Assembly (NCBI RefSeq): GCF_008330225.1
Contig: NZ_CP042466.1
Coordinates: forward strand, 2,970,001-3,034,000
Length of the DNA: 64,000 nt
Direction: 5' to 3'
Source: Geobacter sp. FeAm09
Lineage (GTDB): Bacteria > Desulfobacterota > Desulfuromonadia > Geobacterales > Pseudopelobacteraceae
The notes under the pieces were generated by a model. The model ran no database searches and was not told where the DNA came from. It saw only the letters and a list, made by a program, of their open reading frames with translations. Positions 7,949-17,196 of the stretch are shown piece by piece (position 1 is the first letter of the stretch; every line of letters starts with the position of its first letter). A program made the translations under genes and the position numbers.

Positions 7949-9130
7949 TCAATACAGCTCGTACTTCAACAAGCGGCATTCGATCGGCCCGTTGAAGAGC
8001 ACATAGCGGCGCGCGGCCTTCAGGCCGATGTATTTGGCCAGCTCCAGGTTGCCGGTCAGGACGAAACCGGTCCAGCCGCGGCAGCGCTTTTTCAGGACAT
8101 CGCCGATCTGGCAGTACAACTCCCGCAGTTCGTCCTCATCCCCCAGACGCTTGCCATAGGGGGGGTTGATGATCACGACCCCCGTGTCCCCCTCCGGCCT
8201 GAACTCCTCCAGGGCGGCGTGAAAAAAGTGCAACTGCCCCTCGAATCCGGCCAGCGCGGCGTTGCGGGCCGCCAGGACCAACGCCCGGCTGTCCCGGTCA
8301 TAGCCGGTGATCAGGCCGAGTGGGAGCCGCTTGATGCCGCCCTCCGCCTCCCTGAGCAACTTTTTCCACACCCTGTCGTCGAAATCCTGCCAGCGCTGAA
8401 AGCCGAAGGTGCGCTTCAGCCCCGGCGGCACATGGGCTGCCACCAGGGCCGCCTCCACCGGGATCGTCCCCGAGCCGCACATGGGGTCGGCCAGGGGGGA
8501 GGAACCGTCCCAACCGGTCAGGGCGACCACGGCGGCGGCCAGGGTCTCGCGCATGGGGGCCTCGTTGCGCTCCAGTCGGTAGCCGCGGCGGTCGAGGGCG
8601 TCACCCGAGCTGTCCAGGCTGACGGTACAGACGTTGCGGGACAGGTGGACATTGATGCGCAGGTCGGGCGCCGCCGTATCCACGCTGGGGCGGCTGCCGC
8701 ACGCCTCCCGGACCCGGTCGACCACGGCGTCCTTGGTCTTGAGGGCCACAAAGCCCGAGTGGGTCAGGACCGAGTCGCGCAGGCTGCAATCCACCGCCAG
8801 GGTCATGGCGGGGGTAATCAGCTCCGGCCAGGGGATGGCGTGCACCCCGGCGTACAGCTCGTCGGGGGACGAGCAGGGGAATACGGCGAGCTGCACCAGC
8901 ACGCGGCTGGCGGTGCGCAGCCAGAGGTTGGCCCGGTAGAGCCCCTCGCGGTTGCAGGTAAAGGAGACCCCGCCGCGACCGGCGGCCACGTCCCCCGCCC
9001 CCAACTGTTCAAGCTCGTGGGCCGCAATCTCCTCGGCGCCGCGGGGGACGGCGGCAAAGCAGGTCATCTTCGGATCGGGCCGCTCGGCCTGGCGCGGGCC
9101 GCGCCGTAGTATGTGGTTCTTTTCACTCAT
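7949..9130 (-). CDS. THUMP-domain class I RNA methyltransferase (RlmL N-domain-like)
   Basis: The product has 393 residues. An N-terminal THUMP-type RNA-binding region (about 20-180) is followed by a SAM-dependent methyltransferase domain. It shows the SAM-binding PMCGSGTIPVEA and the catalytic INPPYGKRLG motif (the NPPY of N-methyltransferases acting on guanine). It resembles the m2G2445 half of RlmL, so 23S rRNA is the likely target. The ATG at 9130 overlaps the coaE stop (ATGA). An upstream in-frame start would add nine residues inside coaE. It forms an overlapping three-gene chain with the metallo-beta-lactamase-fold gene and coaE. Confidence 0.88.
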   Translation of the reverse strand: MSEKNHILRRGPRQAERPDPKMTCFAAVPRGAEEIAAHELEQLGAGDVAAGRGGVSFTCNREGLYRANLWLRTASRVLVQLAVFPCSSPDELYAGVHAIPWPELITPAMTLAVDCSLRDSVLTHSGFVALKTKDAVVDRVREACGSRPSVDTAAPDLRINVHLSRNVCTVSLDSSGDALDRRGYRLERNEAPMRETLAAAVVALTGWDGSSPLADPMCGSGTIPVEAALVAAHVPPGLKRTFGFQRWQDFDDRVWKKLLREAEGGIKRLPLGLITGYDRDSRALVLAARNAALAGFEGQLHFFHAALEEFRPEGDTGVVIINPPYGKRLGDEDELRELYCQIGDVLKKRCRGWTGFVLTGNLELAKYIGLKAARRYVLFNGPIECRLLKYELY

Positions 9131-9744
9131 GGTGTACCGCCTGTCTCCTGTTCCCATAGTGCCGCCAGCAGGCGGCGCGTTTCCTCGGGGGTCCCGCTGT
9201 TGTCGATCACGATCCTGCCATGACGTTCCTTCTCGGCCAGAGGCATCTGGCTGGCAATGATCCGGCCGGCCTCGTCCCGGCCGATGCCGTCCCGCGCCAT
9301 GAGCCGCTCCACCTGGATCCCGGGCCGCACCGTCACCACCCAGATCTCGTCCACCCGGTCGGTGGCGCCCGCCTCGATCAAGAGAGGCGCCATGTATATC
9401 ACGATCCGCTCGCCCGCGGCCGCGGCCCGGGCGATGCGTTCCTCCGCCAGACGCCGGATCTCGGGATGCAGGACCGCCTCAAGCTGCCGCCGTTTTTCCC
9501 CGTCGGCGAAAACCATACGAGCCAGGCGCTTGCGGTCGAGGCTGCCGTCCCCGTGCAGCACACCGGTTCCGAACAGCGCGGCGAGCCGGGCCAGGCAGGG
9601 GCTCCCCGGTTCCACCGCCTCCCGGGCCAACCGGTCGGCATCGATGACCGGCACCCCCCGTTCCTCGAAGAAGCGGGCCACGCTGCTCTTGCCGGTGGCG
9701 ACCCCGCCGGTCAGGCCGATGACGCGGATTCCGGGCGGCTTCAT
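9127..9744 (-). CDS. coaE: Dephospho-CoA kinase
   Basis: The product has 205 residues. It catalyses the last step of coenzyme A synthesis: ATP-dependent phosphorylation of dephospho-CoA at the 3'-hydroxyl. The P-loop GLTGGVATGKSSVA is at residues 9-22; the DADRLAREAV substrate motif and a LIEAG lid-region motif follow. The ATG overlaps the stop of the upstream metallo-beta-lactamase-fold gene, and its own stop overlaps the start of the RNA methyltransferase gene, so the three are translationally coupled. Confidence 0.95.
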   Translation of the reverse strand: MKPPGIRVIGLTGGVATGKSSVARFFEERGVPVIDADRLAREAVEPGSPCLARLAALFGTGVLHGDGSLDRKRLARMVFADGEKRRQLEAVLHPEIRRLAEERIARAAAAGERIVIYMAPLLIEAGATDRVDEIWVVTVRPGIQVERLMARDGIGRDEAGRIIASQMPLAEKERHGRIVIDNSGTPEETRRLLAALWEQETGGTP

Positions 9745-10589
9745 TGCAGCTCCCTGAGCTCGGTGTACGCGCGGCGGAAATTGGCATCGAAAAAGGTGCG
9801 GAATCCGGGCATGGCCTGGAACTGCGGCAGGGAAAACTCCCGCTTGGCGGCGTCCGCATCCAGACCTTTCGCGGCAAGCCGCAGGATCTCGGTGGTGAAG
9901 TCGCGGAAGAAGGACTGGAACCGCCTGATGCCGTCGCCGTTCGTCACCCCCCCCAACCCCGGGACGACCGTGCGCGCCCCCACCTCGGCCAGGGTATCCA
10001 GGTCCATGAGCCAATCGCGGAAATAGCCGTCCCCCATGTAACCGCCCACATCGTTGAACAAAAGGTCGGAGGCGAACAGGACCCCGTCCTCGGGAAGGGT
10101 GACGAACACATCCCCTTCGCTGTGCCCGCGCTCGGTGGCGGTCATGACGATCTCCCGGGAACCGCGCTTGATGGTGAGCCCCTGATCGAAGAAGATCACC
10201 TGGTTTTTGATCCGGCCCGGTTCCTTTCTGAGGATCTGCCAGGTGCGCCGGGAGGTGATGATGTCGGCATTGCGCGGGAAATCCGTATCCAGGGCGTCGA
10301 AACCGCTGTGGTGGTGGGTCAGGACGACATAGCGCACCTGGAGCGGCGTTACGGTCCCGACGAAGTCGATCAGCTCCCTGGTGGTGGCCTTGGTGAAATG
10401 GGCACCGGCCAGGATAACCTGATAGTCGGCCACGACGATCAGGCAATTGCTGGCGGCCCTGCTCCCCGGCTCGGCAATGGCCGCATACACGTCATCCCCG
10501 ACCTTTTGGAACCTGAAGCTGGCCGCAGCGGCAAAAACCGGCACGGAGAGCGCAATAAAGAACACCATGGCAAAGGACGCGCGTTTCAT
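9741..10589 (-). CDS. Exported metallo-beta-lactamase-fold protein with altered metal site
   Basis: The product is 282 residues with an N-terminal signal peptide (MKRASFAMVFFIALSVPVFA), so it is probably periplasmic. The MBL fold is clear, but the usual HxHxDH motif reads HHHSGF, so the second-site Asp and His are gone, and the usual PGHG His is Leu (VVPGLGG). Other expected residues, the His in ERGHSEGD and the Asp in FASDLLF, remain. Catalysis by the normal two-zinc mechanism is doubtful. The start at 10589 has a strong GGGGGA; a longer reading would add 25 residues upstream. It overlaps coaE downstream. Function unknown. Confidence 0.8.
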   Translation of the reverse strand: MKRASFAMVFFIALSVPVFAAAASFRFQKVGDDVYAAIAEPGSRAASNCLIVVADYQVILAGAHFTKATTRELIDFVGTVTPLQVRYVVLTHHHSGFDALDTDFPRNADIITSRRTWQILRKEPGRIKNQVIFFDQGLTIKRGSREIVMTATERGHSEGDVFVTLPEDGVLFASDLLFNDVGGYMGDGYFRDWLMDLDTLAEVGARTVVPGLGGVTNGDGIRRFQSFFRDFTTEILRLAAKGLDADAAKREFSLPQFQAMPGFRTFFDANFRRAYTELRELQ

Positions 10590-10659
10590 GGTTTTCCCCC
10601 GAAAACGCATTCTAACAGAGCATCCGCCAAAAAGACAGATTTTTGGCTTGAGTTGGCCG

Positions 10660-10687
10660 TTCAATTAGTGTAATTTGTCTGGATAAT
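10660..10687 (+). promoter_or_regulatory. Possible sigma-70 promoter for tRNA-Arg
   Basis: TTCAAT (10660-10665), a 16-bp spacer and GATAAT (10682-10687) would start transcription about 20 bp before the tRNA. The -10 is good and the -35 weak. Confidence 0.4.
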
Positions 10688-10712
10688 GTTCGATGTTGGG
10701 CAGGAACGGTGC

Positions 10713-10789
10713 GGGCGGTTAGCTCAGTTGGATAGAGTACAGGCCTCCGAAGCCTGGGGTCGTGGGTTCGAATCCCATGCCGCCCGCCA
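10713..10789 (+). tRNA. tRNA-Arg (anticodon CCG)
   Basis: A full cloverleaf can be drawn. Acceptor arm GGGCGGT pairs with GCCGCCC, with a G discriminator and an encoded CCA. The D arm is GCTC/GAGT. The anticodon stem CAGGC/GCCTG encloses the loop CTCCGAA, with CCG at positions 34-36. The T arm is GTGGG-TTCGAAT-CCCAT. It reads the arginine codon CGG. Confidence 0.97.
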
Positions 10790-10855
10790 ATCCTGCAACA
10801 CGGTATGGATGTCGTACCTCTTCGTTCGTCATGGCGTCACGCGGGTAACAGTCCC

Positions 10856-11713
10856 ATGCCAACACGCGGCACATCAAGCATTTTCCACAACCTTCTCCAG
10901 CCGTCTCCAATCGCCATCTCCATCGTAAACATCGTGCTGCTGGTCATGCTCGGCTGGCTGGACTACATAACCGGCGATTACTCCCTGATCATCTTCTATC
11001 TGATCCCGGTATCGCTCGCAGCGTGGCATGCGGGCAAGGCGGTCGGTGCGTGTTTTTGCCTTCTTGCGTTCATCACCCGCCTGGTCGCCGACGGAGCCGG
11101 TACCTCATTCTCCTTTTCCTATTCACCGCTCCATTACTGGAATGTCTTTGTCGAGTTCGGCTTCCTGCTCATCATGAGCTTTCTGGTCGCGACCCTGAAA
11201 CGGCACCTGCACACGGAAAGGTCGCTGGCGAGCAACGACCCCCTGACCGGGCTGCTCAACCGGCATTCCTTCTTCGCGTCGGCCGACCACCAGGTGAACC
11301 GTTCGCGCCAGAGCGGGCATCCGGTCTCCATCGCCTGCATCGACCTGGATAATTTCAAGGAGGTCAACGACCGGTTCGGCCACCACACCGGGGACAGCCT
11401 GCTCAGGGAGGTGGCCGCCATCATCAGGGCAACCGCCCGGGAGAACGATCTCCACGCCCGGTTGGGCAGCGACGAGTTCGTCGTGCTCATGCCCGGTACC
11501 GACAGTAGCGCGGCCCTGCCGCTGCTCGAAACGCTCCACCGCCATCTGCGGCAGGCGATGGCCCACAGGGACTGGCCGGTCGGCTTCACCATCGGCGCCG
11601 TCACCTGCCGTAACGATCTGCCCGCCATCGGCGCGTTCGTCCACCGGGCCGAAGAGCTGGCGCGCAGCGCCAAGGGGAGCGGAATGGACGGCATCGCGCA
11701 TGTGGTGGTATGA
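10856..11713 (+). CDS. Membrane GGDEF-domain protein with GSDEF signature
   Basis: The product has 285 residues. Three to four hydrophobic helices at about residues 15-120 form a membrane sensor region. A C-terminal GGDEF domain (about 135-280) follows, with DPLTGLLNRHSFF, CIDLDNFKEVND and the active-site loop RLGSDEFVV. The loop has Ser in place of the second Gly of GGDEF, so cyclic-di-GMP synthesis is uncertain; RxxD was not seen at the usual inhibitory site. The start is unsure: an in-frame ATG at 10805, only 16 bp after the tRNA, would add 17 residues; neither has a strong ribosome-binding site. Transcription may run through from the tRNA. Confidence 0.85.
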   Translation: MPTRGTSSIFHNLLQPSPIAISIVNIVLLVMLGWLDYITGDYSLIIFYLIPVSLAAWHAGKAVGACFCLLAFITRLVADGAGTSFSFSYSPLHYWNVFVEFGFLLIMSFLVATLKRHLHTERSLASNDPLTGLLNRHSFFASADHQVNRSRQSGHPVSIACIDLDNFKEVNDRFGHHTGDSLLREVAAIIRATARENDLHARLGSDEFVVLMPGTDSSAALPLLETLHRHLRQAMAHRDWPVGFTIGAVTCRNDLPAIGAFVHRAEELARSAKGSGMDGIAHVVV

Positions 11714-11748
11714 TCATCTTCACATCGTGACTATCACGGAGGGATTTC

Positions 11749-12195
11749 ATGGCAAAGGGCAGTTTTGACGCAACCGATCTCTTGGCCCCGCTTATGCTGC
11801 GGATACCGCTGGGGCTGATCTTCATGGCCCACGGCTCGCAGAAACTGCTGGGCCTGTTCGGCGGGCAGGGTTTGACCGCCACCCTGAAGACTTTCGAGGT
11901 GAAGCTGGGGGTTCCGCCGATCTTCGCCCTGTTGGCGATCATTGCCGAATTCGGCGGCGGCTTCGGCGTGTTGTCCGGGTTCCTGACCCGGTTGTCGGCG
12001 GCCGGCATTTCCGCGGTCATGCTGGTGGCCATCTACAAGATCAGCTGGGTGAACGGTTTTTTCCTGAATACCTATTGCGTGCCGGGCCGCGGCCATGGCA
12101 TCGAGTTCAACATTGCGCTTTTGGGCATGGCCCTCTACCTGGTTATCGCCGGCGGAGGCCGCTGGTGCCTGGACCGCCTGGTATTCCGTTCCTAG
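11749..12195 (+). CDS. DoxX-family membrane protein
   Basis: The product has 148 residues and four predicted membrane helices. The family motif RIPLGLIFMAHGSQKLLGLFG lies near the N-terminus; AEFGGGFGVLSGFLTRLSA follows. DoxX-like proteins are inner-membrane proteins linked in various bacteria to quinone- or sulfur-related redox stress; no exact role can be given here. ACGGAGGG precedes the ATG. It sits between the GGDEF gene and prfC, ending before a hairpin at 12236-12258. Confidence 0.88.
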   Translation: MAKGSFDATDLLAPLMLRIPLGLIFMAHGSQKLLGLFGGQGLTATLKTFEVKLGVPPIFALLAIIAEFGGGFGVLSGFLTRLSAAGISAVMLVAIYKISWVNGFFLNTYCVPGRGHGIEFNIALLGMALYLVIAGGGRWCLDRLVFRS

Positions 12196-12235
12196 GGGCC
12201 GAGCACGCAGCACCTCTGAACCCATCATGAAAACC

Positions 12236-12258
12236 AAAGGCGGGCCGAGCCCGCCTTT
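12236..12258 (+). terminator. Hairpin between DoxX gene and prfC
   Basis: AAAGGCGGGC (12236-12245) pairs perfectly with GCCCGCCTTT (12249-12258) around a CGA loop. No T run follows beyond the TTT in the stem. A weak terminator or a 5' leader structure of prfC. Confidence 0.5.
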
Positions 12259-12278
12259 CGATTGCCAAAGGAGCACAC

Positions 12279-13862
12279 GTGGAAATGCATAACCAGCAGG
12301 AAGTCGGCAAGCGCCGAACCTTTGCCATCATCAGCCATCCCGACGCCGGCAAGACCACCATCACCGAAAAACTGCTGCTCTTCGGCGGGGCCATCCAGCA
12401 GGCCGGGGAGGTCCGTGCCCGGAAGAGCTCCCGCCATGCCACCTCCGACTGGATGGAGCTGGAAAAACAGCGTGGCATCTCCGTCACCTCCTCCGTCATG
12501 AAGTTCACCTATGGCGGCTGCGAGATCAACCTGCTGGACACCCCCGGCCACAACGACTTCTCCGAGGACACCTACCGGGTCCTGACCGCCGTTGACTCGG
12601 TGCTGATGGTGATCGACTCCGTGAAGGGGGTGGAGAGCCAGACCAAGAAGCTGCTGGAGGTCTGCCGCCTGCGCCATACCCCGATCATGACCTTCATGAA
12701 CAAGCTGGACCGGGAGGGGCAGGACCCCCTGGACCTGTTGGACGACATCGAGAAGAACCTGCACATGCAGACCGCCCCGGTCACCTGGCCGGTGGGGATG
12801 GGCAAGCGCTTCCGCGGGACCTACCACCTCTACACCAAGGAGCTGACCTTTTTCGACCCCGATGCGGCCAACGGCACCGGCCAGGTGCTGACCGCCACCG
12901 GCCTGGACGACCCGCTGCTGGACGAGTTGCTGGGGGGTCAGGTGGACGAACTGCGCCATAACGTGGAGCTCCTGGAGGGTGCCGCCCACCCCTTCGACAA
13001 GGAGGCCTACCTGGCCGGCCGGCAGACGCCGGTCTTTTTCGGCAGCGCCATCAACACCTTCGGCGTCCAGCAGCTTTTGGACGCATTCGTGGAGCACGCC
13101 CCCGCGCCGCTGCCCCGCGAGACGACCAGCCGCATGGTGTCGCCCTACGAGGAACCCTTCAGCGGCTTCACCTTCAAGATCCAGGCGAACATGGACCCGG
13201 CCCATCGGGACCGGATCGCCTTCTTCCGCATCTGCTCCGGCAAGTTCACCCGCGGCATGAAGGTCAGGCACGTGCGCCTGGGACGCGAGGTGCAGATCGC
13301 CAACGCCACCATCTTCATGGCCCAGGACCGGACCAACGTGGAGGAGGCCTGGCCGGGGGATATCATCGGCATCCACAACCACGGCACCATCAAGATCGGC
13401 GACACCTTCACCCAGGGGGAGGAGCTGAAATTCACCGGCATCCCCAGTTTCGCCCCGGAACATTTCCGCAAGGTCCGGCTGCTCAACCCCATGAAGTCAA
13501 AGGCCCTGGAAAAGGGGCTGGTGCAGTTGGCCGAAGAGGGCGCCACCCAGGTCTTCAAGCCGCTCATGGGGGCCGACTGGGTCATCGGGGCGGTCGGGCT
13601 TTTGCAATTCGAGGTGGTCATGCACCGCCTGGAGTTCGAATACGGGGTCAAGGTGGCCTTCGAGCCGGTCAGTTACGTGACCGCCCGCTGGGTCCTGGGG
13701 GAGAAGAAGAAGATCGAGGAGTTCGAGAAGAAGGAGGTCATGCACCTCTACATCGACGGCGAGGGGAAACTGACCTACATGGCCGGCAGCCAATGGCGCC
13801 TGGACAATACGATCGAGAACTGGAAGGAACTGGAGTTTCACGAAACCAGCGAGCATTCATGA
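12279..13862 (+). CDS. prfC: Peptide chain release factor 3
   Basis: RF3 is the ribosomal GTPase that recycles RF1 and RF2 after termination. The 527-residue product shows the G1 P-loop [16 protein letters not shown]2 in RGISVTSS, G3 [12 protein letters not shown] and G4 NKLDRE, then domains II and III of the EF-G-like fold. AAAGGAG lies upstream; the start may be the GTG at 12279 or the ATG two codons later (12285). The stop overlaps the start of a small downstream ORF (ATGA). Confidence 0.96.
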   Translation: MEMHNQQEVGKRRTFAIISHPDAGKTTITEKLLLFGGAIQQAGEVRARKSSRHATSDWMELEKQRGISVTSSVMKFTYGGCEINLLDTPGHNDFSEDTYRVLTAVDSVLMVIDSVKGVESQTKKLLEVCRLRHTPIMTFMNKLDREGQDPLDLLDDIEKNLHMQTAPVTWPVGMGKRFRGTYHLYTKELTFFDPDAANGTGQVLTATGLDDPLLDELLGGQVDELRHNVELLEGAAHPFDKEAYLAGRQTPVFFGSAINTFGVQQLLDAFVEHAPAPLPRETTSRMVSPYEEPFSGFTFKIQANMDPAHRDRIAFFRICSGKFTRGMKVRHVRLGREVQIANATIFMAQDRTNVEEAWPGDIIGIHNHGTIKIGDTFTQGEELKFTGIPSFAPEHFRKVRLLNPMKSKALEKGLVQLAEEGATQVFKPLMGADWVIGAVGLLQFEVVMHRLEFEYGVKVAFEPVSYVTARWVLGEKKKIEEFEKKEVMHLYIDGEGKLTYMAGSQWRLDNTIENWKELEFHETSEHS

Positions 13863-14095
13863 TCCCGAAAGCCACAGCAGAGACGCAGAAGCCCGGGGAA
13901 CGGCGGGACAGGCGCACGTTTCGGGCAACACTCGGGGCGATCCTGGATTTCCCGCTGTCGCACTTTCCGCTCTTCCTGCCTGGGGTCCACCCCATCGCCG
14001 CCTTCTTCATCCTGCGGCGGCTGAAGCGCCGGGGATACTCCAACTGCACGGTGCACACCACCGCCAAAGGGCTGGTGGTGCATGCCCAACGTTAA
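13859..14095 (+). CDS. Small hypothetical protein coupled to prfC
   Basis: The product has 78 residues and is not recognised. Its ATG overlaps the prfC stop (ATGA) and a terminator follows at 14101, so it lies inside a clear transcription unit; this is the main support. The sequence is basic at the N-terminus, with a hydrophobic middle ([20 protein letters not shown] and [14 protein letters not shown]). It might be a membrane-associated peptide. Chance translation of prfC downstream sequence is possible. Confidence 0.5.
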   Translation: MIPKATAETQKPGERRDRRTFRATLGAILDFPLSHFPLFLPGVHPIAAFFILRRLKRRGYSNCTVHTTAKGLVVHAQR

Positions 14096-14100
14096 AACAG

Positions 14101-14135
14101 CGGAGGGCGGCTCCTGACAGGGCCGCCCTCCGTTT
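14101..14135. terminator. Bidirectional terminator between prfC unit and che operon
   Basis: CGGAGGGCGGC (14101-14111) pairs perfectly with GCCGCCCTCCG (14122-14132), with T-rich flanks on both sides. It serves the convergent genes. Confidence 0.8.
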
Positions 14136-14175
14136 GTTTCCCACCGTTCAATTCCCGCCCGCGGCAGCCTGACGG

Positions 14176-15270
14176 CTACCCCATGAACTTGGATATCTCG
14201 AAACCGATCTGCCCCAGGGGCAGCACCTCATCGGCCACCCCGCCTTCGACGCAGGCCCGGGGCATGCCGTAGATGGTGGACGTGGCCTCATCCTGGGCAA
14301 TGGTCAGCCCCCCCTTGCTTTTCAGGAGCTGCATCCCCTTGAAGCCGTCGTTGCCCATGCCGGTCAGGATAACCCCCAGCATGGAGCCGTTGGTTGCCTC
14401 GGCCATGCTGGACATCATCAGGTCCACCGAGGGGATGTACACGTACTGCGGATAGGCGCTGGTGGGGACGGTTTTGACCACAATGCTCGTCCCATGGCGC
14501 ACCAGGGTGGTATGCATGCCGCCGGGGGCGATCAGCGCCAGCCCCGGCTTGAGCACATCGCCATCCACCGCCTCCCGGATGGTCATGGAGCATTTGGCGT
14601 TCAGGCGGTCGGCATAGGGGCCGGTAAAGGCCTTGGGCATGTGGATGCCGACGATGATGCCGTAGGGGAAATTGACCGGAATACGGGACAGCACCTCCTG
14701 GAGCGCCACCGGCCCCCCGGTGGATGCCCCGATCCCCACGTAATTGATCTTTTTGCCGGTAAACCGCGACGCCGTGGGGCGTGTCGGAGGTGCGGCAACG
14801 GGGGTGACGCCGGCCGTCCGGACCGGGGAGGAGGCGGTTGCGACGCGCCCGACATAGGACTTGCCCGCTTCCCGGACCTTGCGCAGCAACTCCTCGCGGA
14901 AGATGTTCTGGGCCTCGGCCGAGTCGGTGACGTTCTTGGGAATGTAATCGATGGCGCCGGCATCAAGGGCTTCGAAGGTGGCCTTGGCCCCTTCGTTGGT
15001 CAGGGTGGAGACCATGAGCACCCGGGTGGGGGCCTTGGCCATGATCTGGCGCAGGGCTGCGATGCCGTCCATGCGCGGCATTTCCACGTCCATAGTGATG
15101 ACGTCCGGCTTGAGGGCAATGGCCTTTTCCACCCCTTCCATGCCGTCTGCCGCCGTGCCGACGATATCAAAGGAGGGGTCCTTGGAAAGGACGCTTCGTA
15201 TTGCCATGCGCATGAACGAAGAGTCGTCGACGATAAGTACCCGTGTTTTTCCGCTTCGGGAAGTAAGCAT
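14176..15270 (-). CDS. cheB: Chemotaxis protein-glutamate methylesterase CheB
   Basis: CheB demethylates and deamidates chemoreceptors. The 364-residue product has a receiver domain with the acidic pair VDD (14-16) and phospho-acceptor D61 (ITMDVEMPRMDG), a linker rich in Pro and Ala, and the esterase domain with Ser in GIGASTGGP, His in HMPKAFTGPYA and Asp in GMGNDG. The ATG at 15270 follows a TTG and overlaps the stop of the HDOD gene. It is the last gene of the minus-strand che cluster, whose order of transcription is cheW-cheA-cheR-HDOD-cheB. Confidence 0.95.
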   Translation of the reverse strand: MLTSRSGKTRVLIVDDSSFMRMAIRSVLSKDPSFDIVGTAADGMEGVEKAIALKPDVITMDVEMPRMDGIAALRQIMAKAPTRVLMVSTLTNEGAKATFEALDAGAIDYIPKNVTDSAEAQNIFREELLRKVREAGKSYVGRVATASSPVRTAGVTPVAAPPTRPTASRFTGKKINYVGIGASTGGPVALQEVLSRIPVNFPYGIIVGIHMPKAFTGPYADRLNAKCSMTIREAVDGDVLKPGLALIAPGGMHTTLVRHGTSIVVKTVPTSAYPQYVYIPSVDLMMSSMAEATNGSMLGVILTGMGNDGFKGMQLLKSKGGLTIAQDEATSTIYGMPRACVEGGVADEVLPLGQIGFEISKFMG

Positions 15271-16178
15271 CAATCCCCCGCCTGTTCGTGTGAAGTAAAT
15301 ATTGACCTGACCAGTTCCTTGACATCGGGAATGGCGTCGTCCAGTTCATAGCAGAAACGCTCGACATCGAGGTTTGCCAGATTCGGGGCCTCTTTTCGGA
15401 GGATCTGCCACCCTTCCTCGTCGGACAGGTTGAAACTGACCCACTCCCTGCCGCCGTAATTGAGTTCGCGCACGCTGCAGAACAGGTCCGACAGGTTGAC
15501 GATGGCGCACAGGACCGGGTCGATGGTCGCCTCGGAGGGGGTGTGGTGCTGGGAAATCAGCTCGCAGTACACCTCGGGGAAGTTCCATTTCCGGGCCATG
15601 CACAGGCCGATCTCGCAATGGGTCGTGCCCAGCCGCTCCGCCTCGGCGTCCACCAGCTTGATCGGCTTGTCCTTGATGCGGTCCAGGATCGCCTGAAAAT
15701 CTCCGCGCTGATACTGGCTCAGGAACACCACGCCCAGGTCGTGGATGATGCCGCCGATATAGGCCTTCTCGAGATCCGGGTAGCCGATCTTCTCGGCGAT
15801 GATCTTGGCGACCATGCCGACCCCGAAGGAGTGTTCCCAGAAGGCGCTGATCTGAAAATCGTCCGTATCGGAGTCAAAGGCGTTGATCAGGGAGGTGGTC
15901 AGCGCCAGTTCGCGGATATGCTTCAAGCCGAGGTAGACCAGGGCCAGCCGCAGGGAGGTGATGTCGTGGCCGGGCTTGAAGACCGGCGAGTTGACCATCT
16001 TCATCACCCGGGCGGTCATGACCTGGTCGGTCAGCATCAGGTCGGCCACATCCTCGACCCGTACGTCCGGCTGGTCCAGGAGAAGCAGCACCTGGGTGGC
16101 GACCACCGGGATCGTCGGCAACTCCTCGATGGTGCCGACCAGCTCTTCCGCTCTCTGTATCATCGCGAGCTTGTCCAT
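15270..16178 (-). CDS. HDOD-domain protein
   Basis: The product has 302 residues with an HDOD domain at about residues 15-215 (EELPTIPVVATQVLLLLDQP, KMVNSPVF, YIGGIIHDLGVVFL). HDOD is a catalytically inactive relative of HD phosphodiesterases and often acts as a signalling scaffold in bacteria. AAAGGT precedes the ATG, and the stop overlaps the cheB start. Placement between cheR and cheB suggests a role in this chemosensory pathway, perhaps as an output partner; the mechanism is unknown. Confidence 0.9.
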   Translation of the reverse strand: MDKLAMIQRAEELVGTIEELPTIPVVATQVLLLLDQPDVRVEDVADLMLTDQVMTARVMKMVNSPVFKPGHDITSLRLALVYLGLKHIRELALTTSLINAFDSDTDDFQISAFWEHSFGVGMVAKIIAEKIGYPDLEKAYIGGIIHDLGVVFLSQYQRGDFQAILDRIKDKPIKLVDAEAERLGTTHCEIGLCMARKWNFPEVYCELISQHHTPSEATIDPVLCAIVNLSDLFCSVRELNYGGREWVSFNLSDEEGWQILRKEAPNLANLDVERFCYELDDAIPDVKELVRSIFTSHEQAGD

Positions 16179-16195
16179 GGAATATACCTTTCAGG

Positions 16196-17023
16196 CTACT
16201 TTTTGTAGGTGAAACCACCGGGGAAGTGGACGGTCTTGAACTTGTCGTTGACCCCATGCAGGGACTCGGATTGGCCTACGAAGAAATAGCCGTACGGTTG
16301 CAGGTTGTTGTAAAAGTGTTGGACAACCTTGGATTTCGAAGCAGTATCGAAGTAAATCAGCACGTTGGCGCAAAAGATGAAATCGAAGCTCTTCATGAAG
16401 ATCATCTTGGAATCATCGTACAGGTTGAGCTTGTTGAAGGTGACGAACTTCTTGACCTCCGGCGAAAGGAGGAACTTGCCGTTCTCCTCCTTGATATACT
16501 TGCGCTTGTAGAGGTCGGGGATGTTGCGGACCGAATAGGCGTTGTACACCCCCTCCTTGGCCTGGGCGATGACGGTCTCGTTGATGTCGGTGCCGACAAT
16601 CTCGATAATCCAGTCCTTGAGAAGCGTCGTACGTTTTTCCAGCAGCATCATGGACATGGTGTAGGCCTCTTCCCCCGAGGAGGAACCGGCGCTCCAGATG
16701 CGCAGTTTGCGAAACCCCATTTTGTTCTTGATCTCGACGAGTTCGGGCAGAAGCTTCGTTTCCAGCGCGGTCAGTTGCGGCACGTTGCGGAAGAAGTAGG
16801 TTTCATTGGTGGTGATCTCGTCCATCAGGTACTTCAGTTCTTCGGCGCCGCGGGGCGACTTGAGGAGCTGATAGTACTCCATGTGCGTCTTGGTGCCGGT
16901 CGTCTCCATCCTCCGGCTGAGCCGGCTCTCCAGAAAATACTTCTTGGTGGTATGGAAGTACATTCCGCAGATATTGTAGATGAAGTCGCGCAGTTGTATG
17001 AAATCATTATCGGATATTGACAC
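16196..17023 (-). CDS. cheR: Chemotaxis protein methyltransferase CheR
   Basis: CheR methylates receptor glutamates using SAM. The 275-residue product has the N-terminal helical domain (FIQLRDFIYNICGMYFHTTK) and the SAM-binding domain, with LRIWSAGSSSGEEAYTMSM, the GTDIN acidic loop and CANVLIYF. The GTG at 17023 is chosen because AAAAGGA is 7 bp upstream; a longer frame adds 17 unlikely residues. It lies 173 bp from cheA with no gene between. Confidence 0.93.
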   Translation of the reverse strand: MSISDNDFIQLRDFIYNICGMYFHTTKKYFLESRLSRRMETTGTKTHMEYYQLLKSPRGAEELKYLMDEITTNETYFFRNVPQLTALETKLLPELVEIKNKMGFRKLRIWSAGSSSGEEAYTMSMMLLEKRTTLLKDWIIEIVGTDINETVIAQAKEGVYNAYSVRNIPDLYKRKYIKEENGKFLLSPEVKKFVTFNKLNLYDDSKMIFMKSFDFIFCANVLIYFDTASKSKVVQHFYNNLQPYGYFFVGQSESLHGVNDKFKTVHFPGGFTYKK

Positions 17024-17196
17024 GGTCGATCCTTTTGGGCTTATGGTTGGTGCCTGCTCCAAGAACGCCAGCATCCCTCTGACAGTTATCGGGTCGGAAA
17101 CCTTCAGTGGTACTGTTTCGTCCAGGTACTCGTTTTATGCGGGTCCAATCGCCGGCTCGGGCCGCCGGGAAGAAAACCTTGGGGCGGTGCCGCCGG

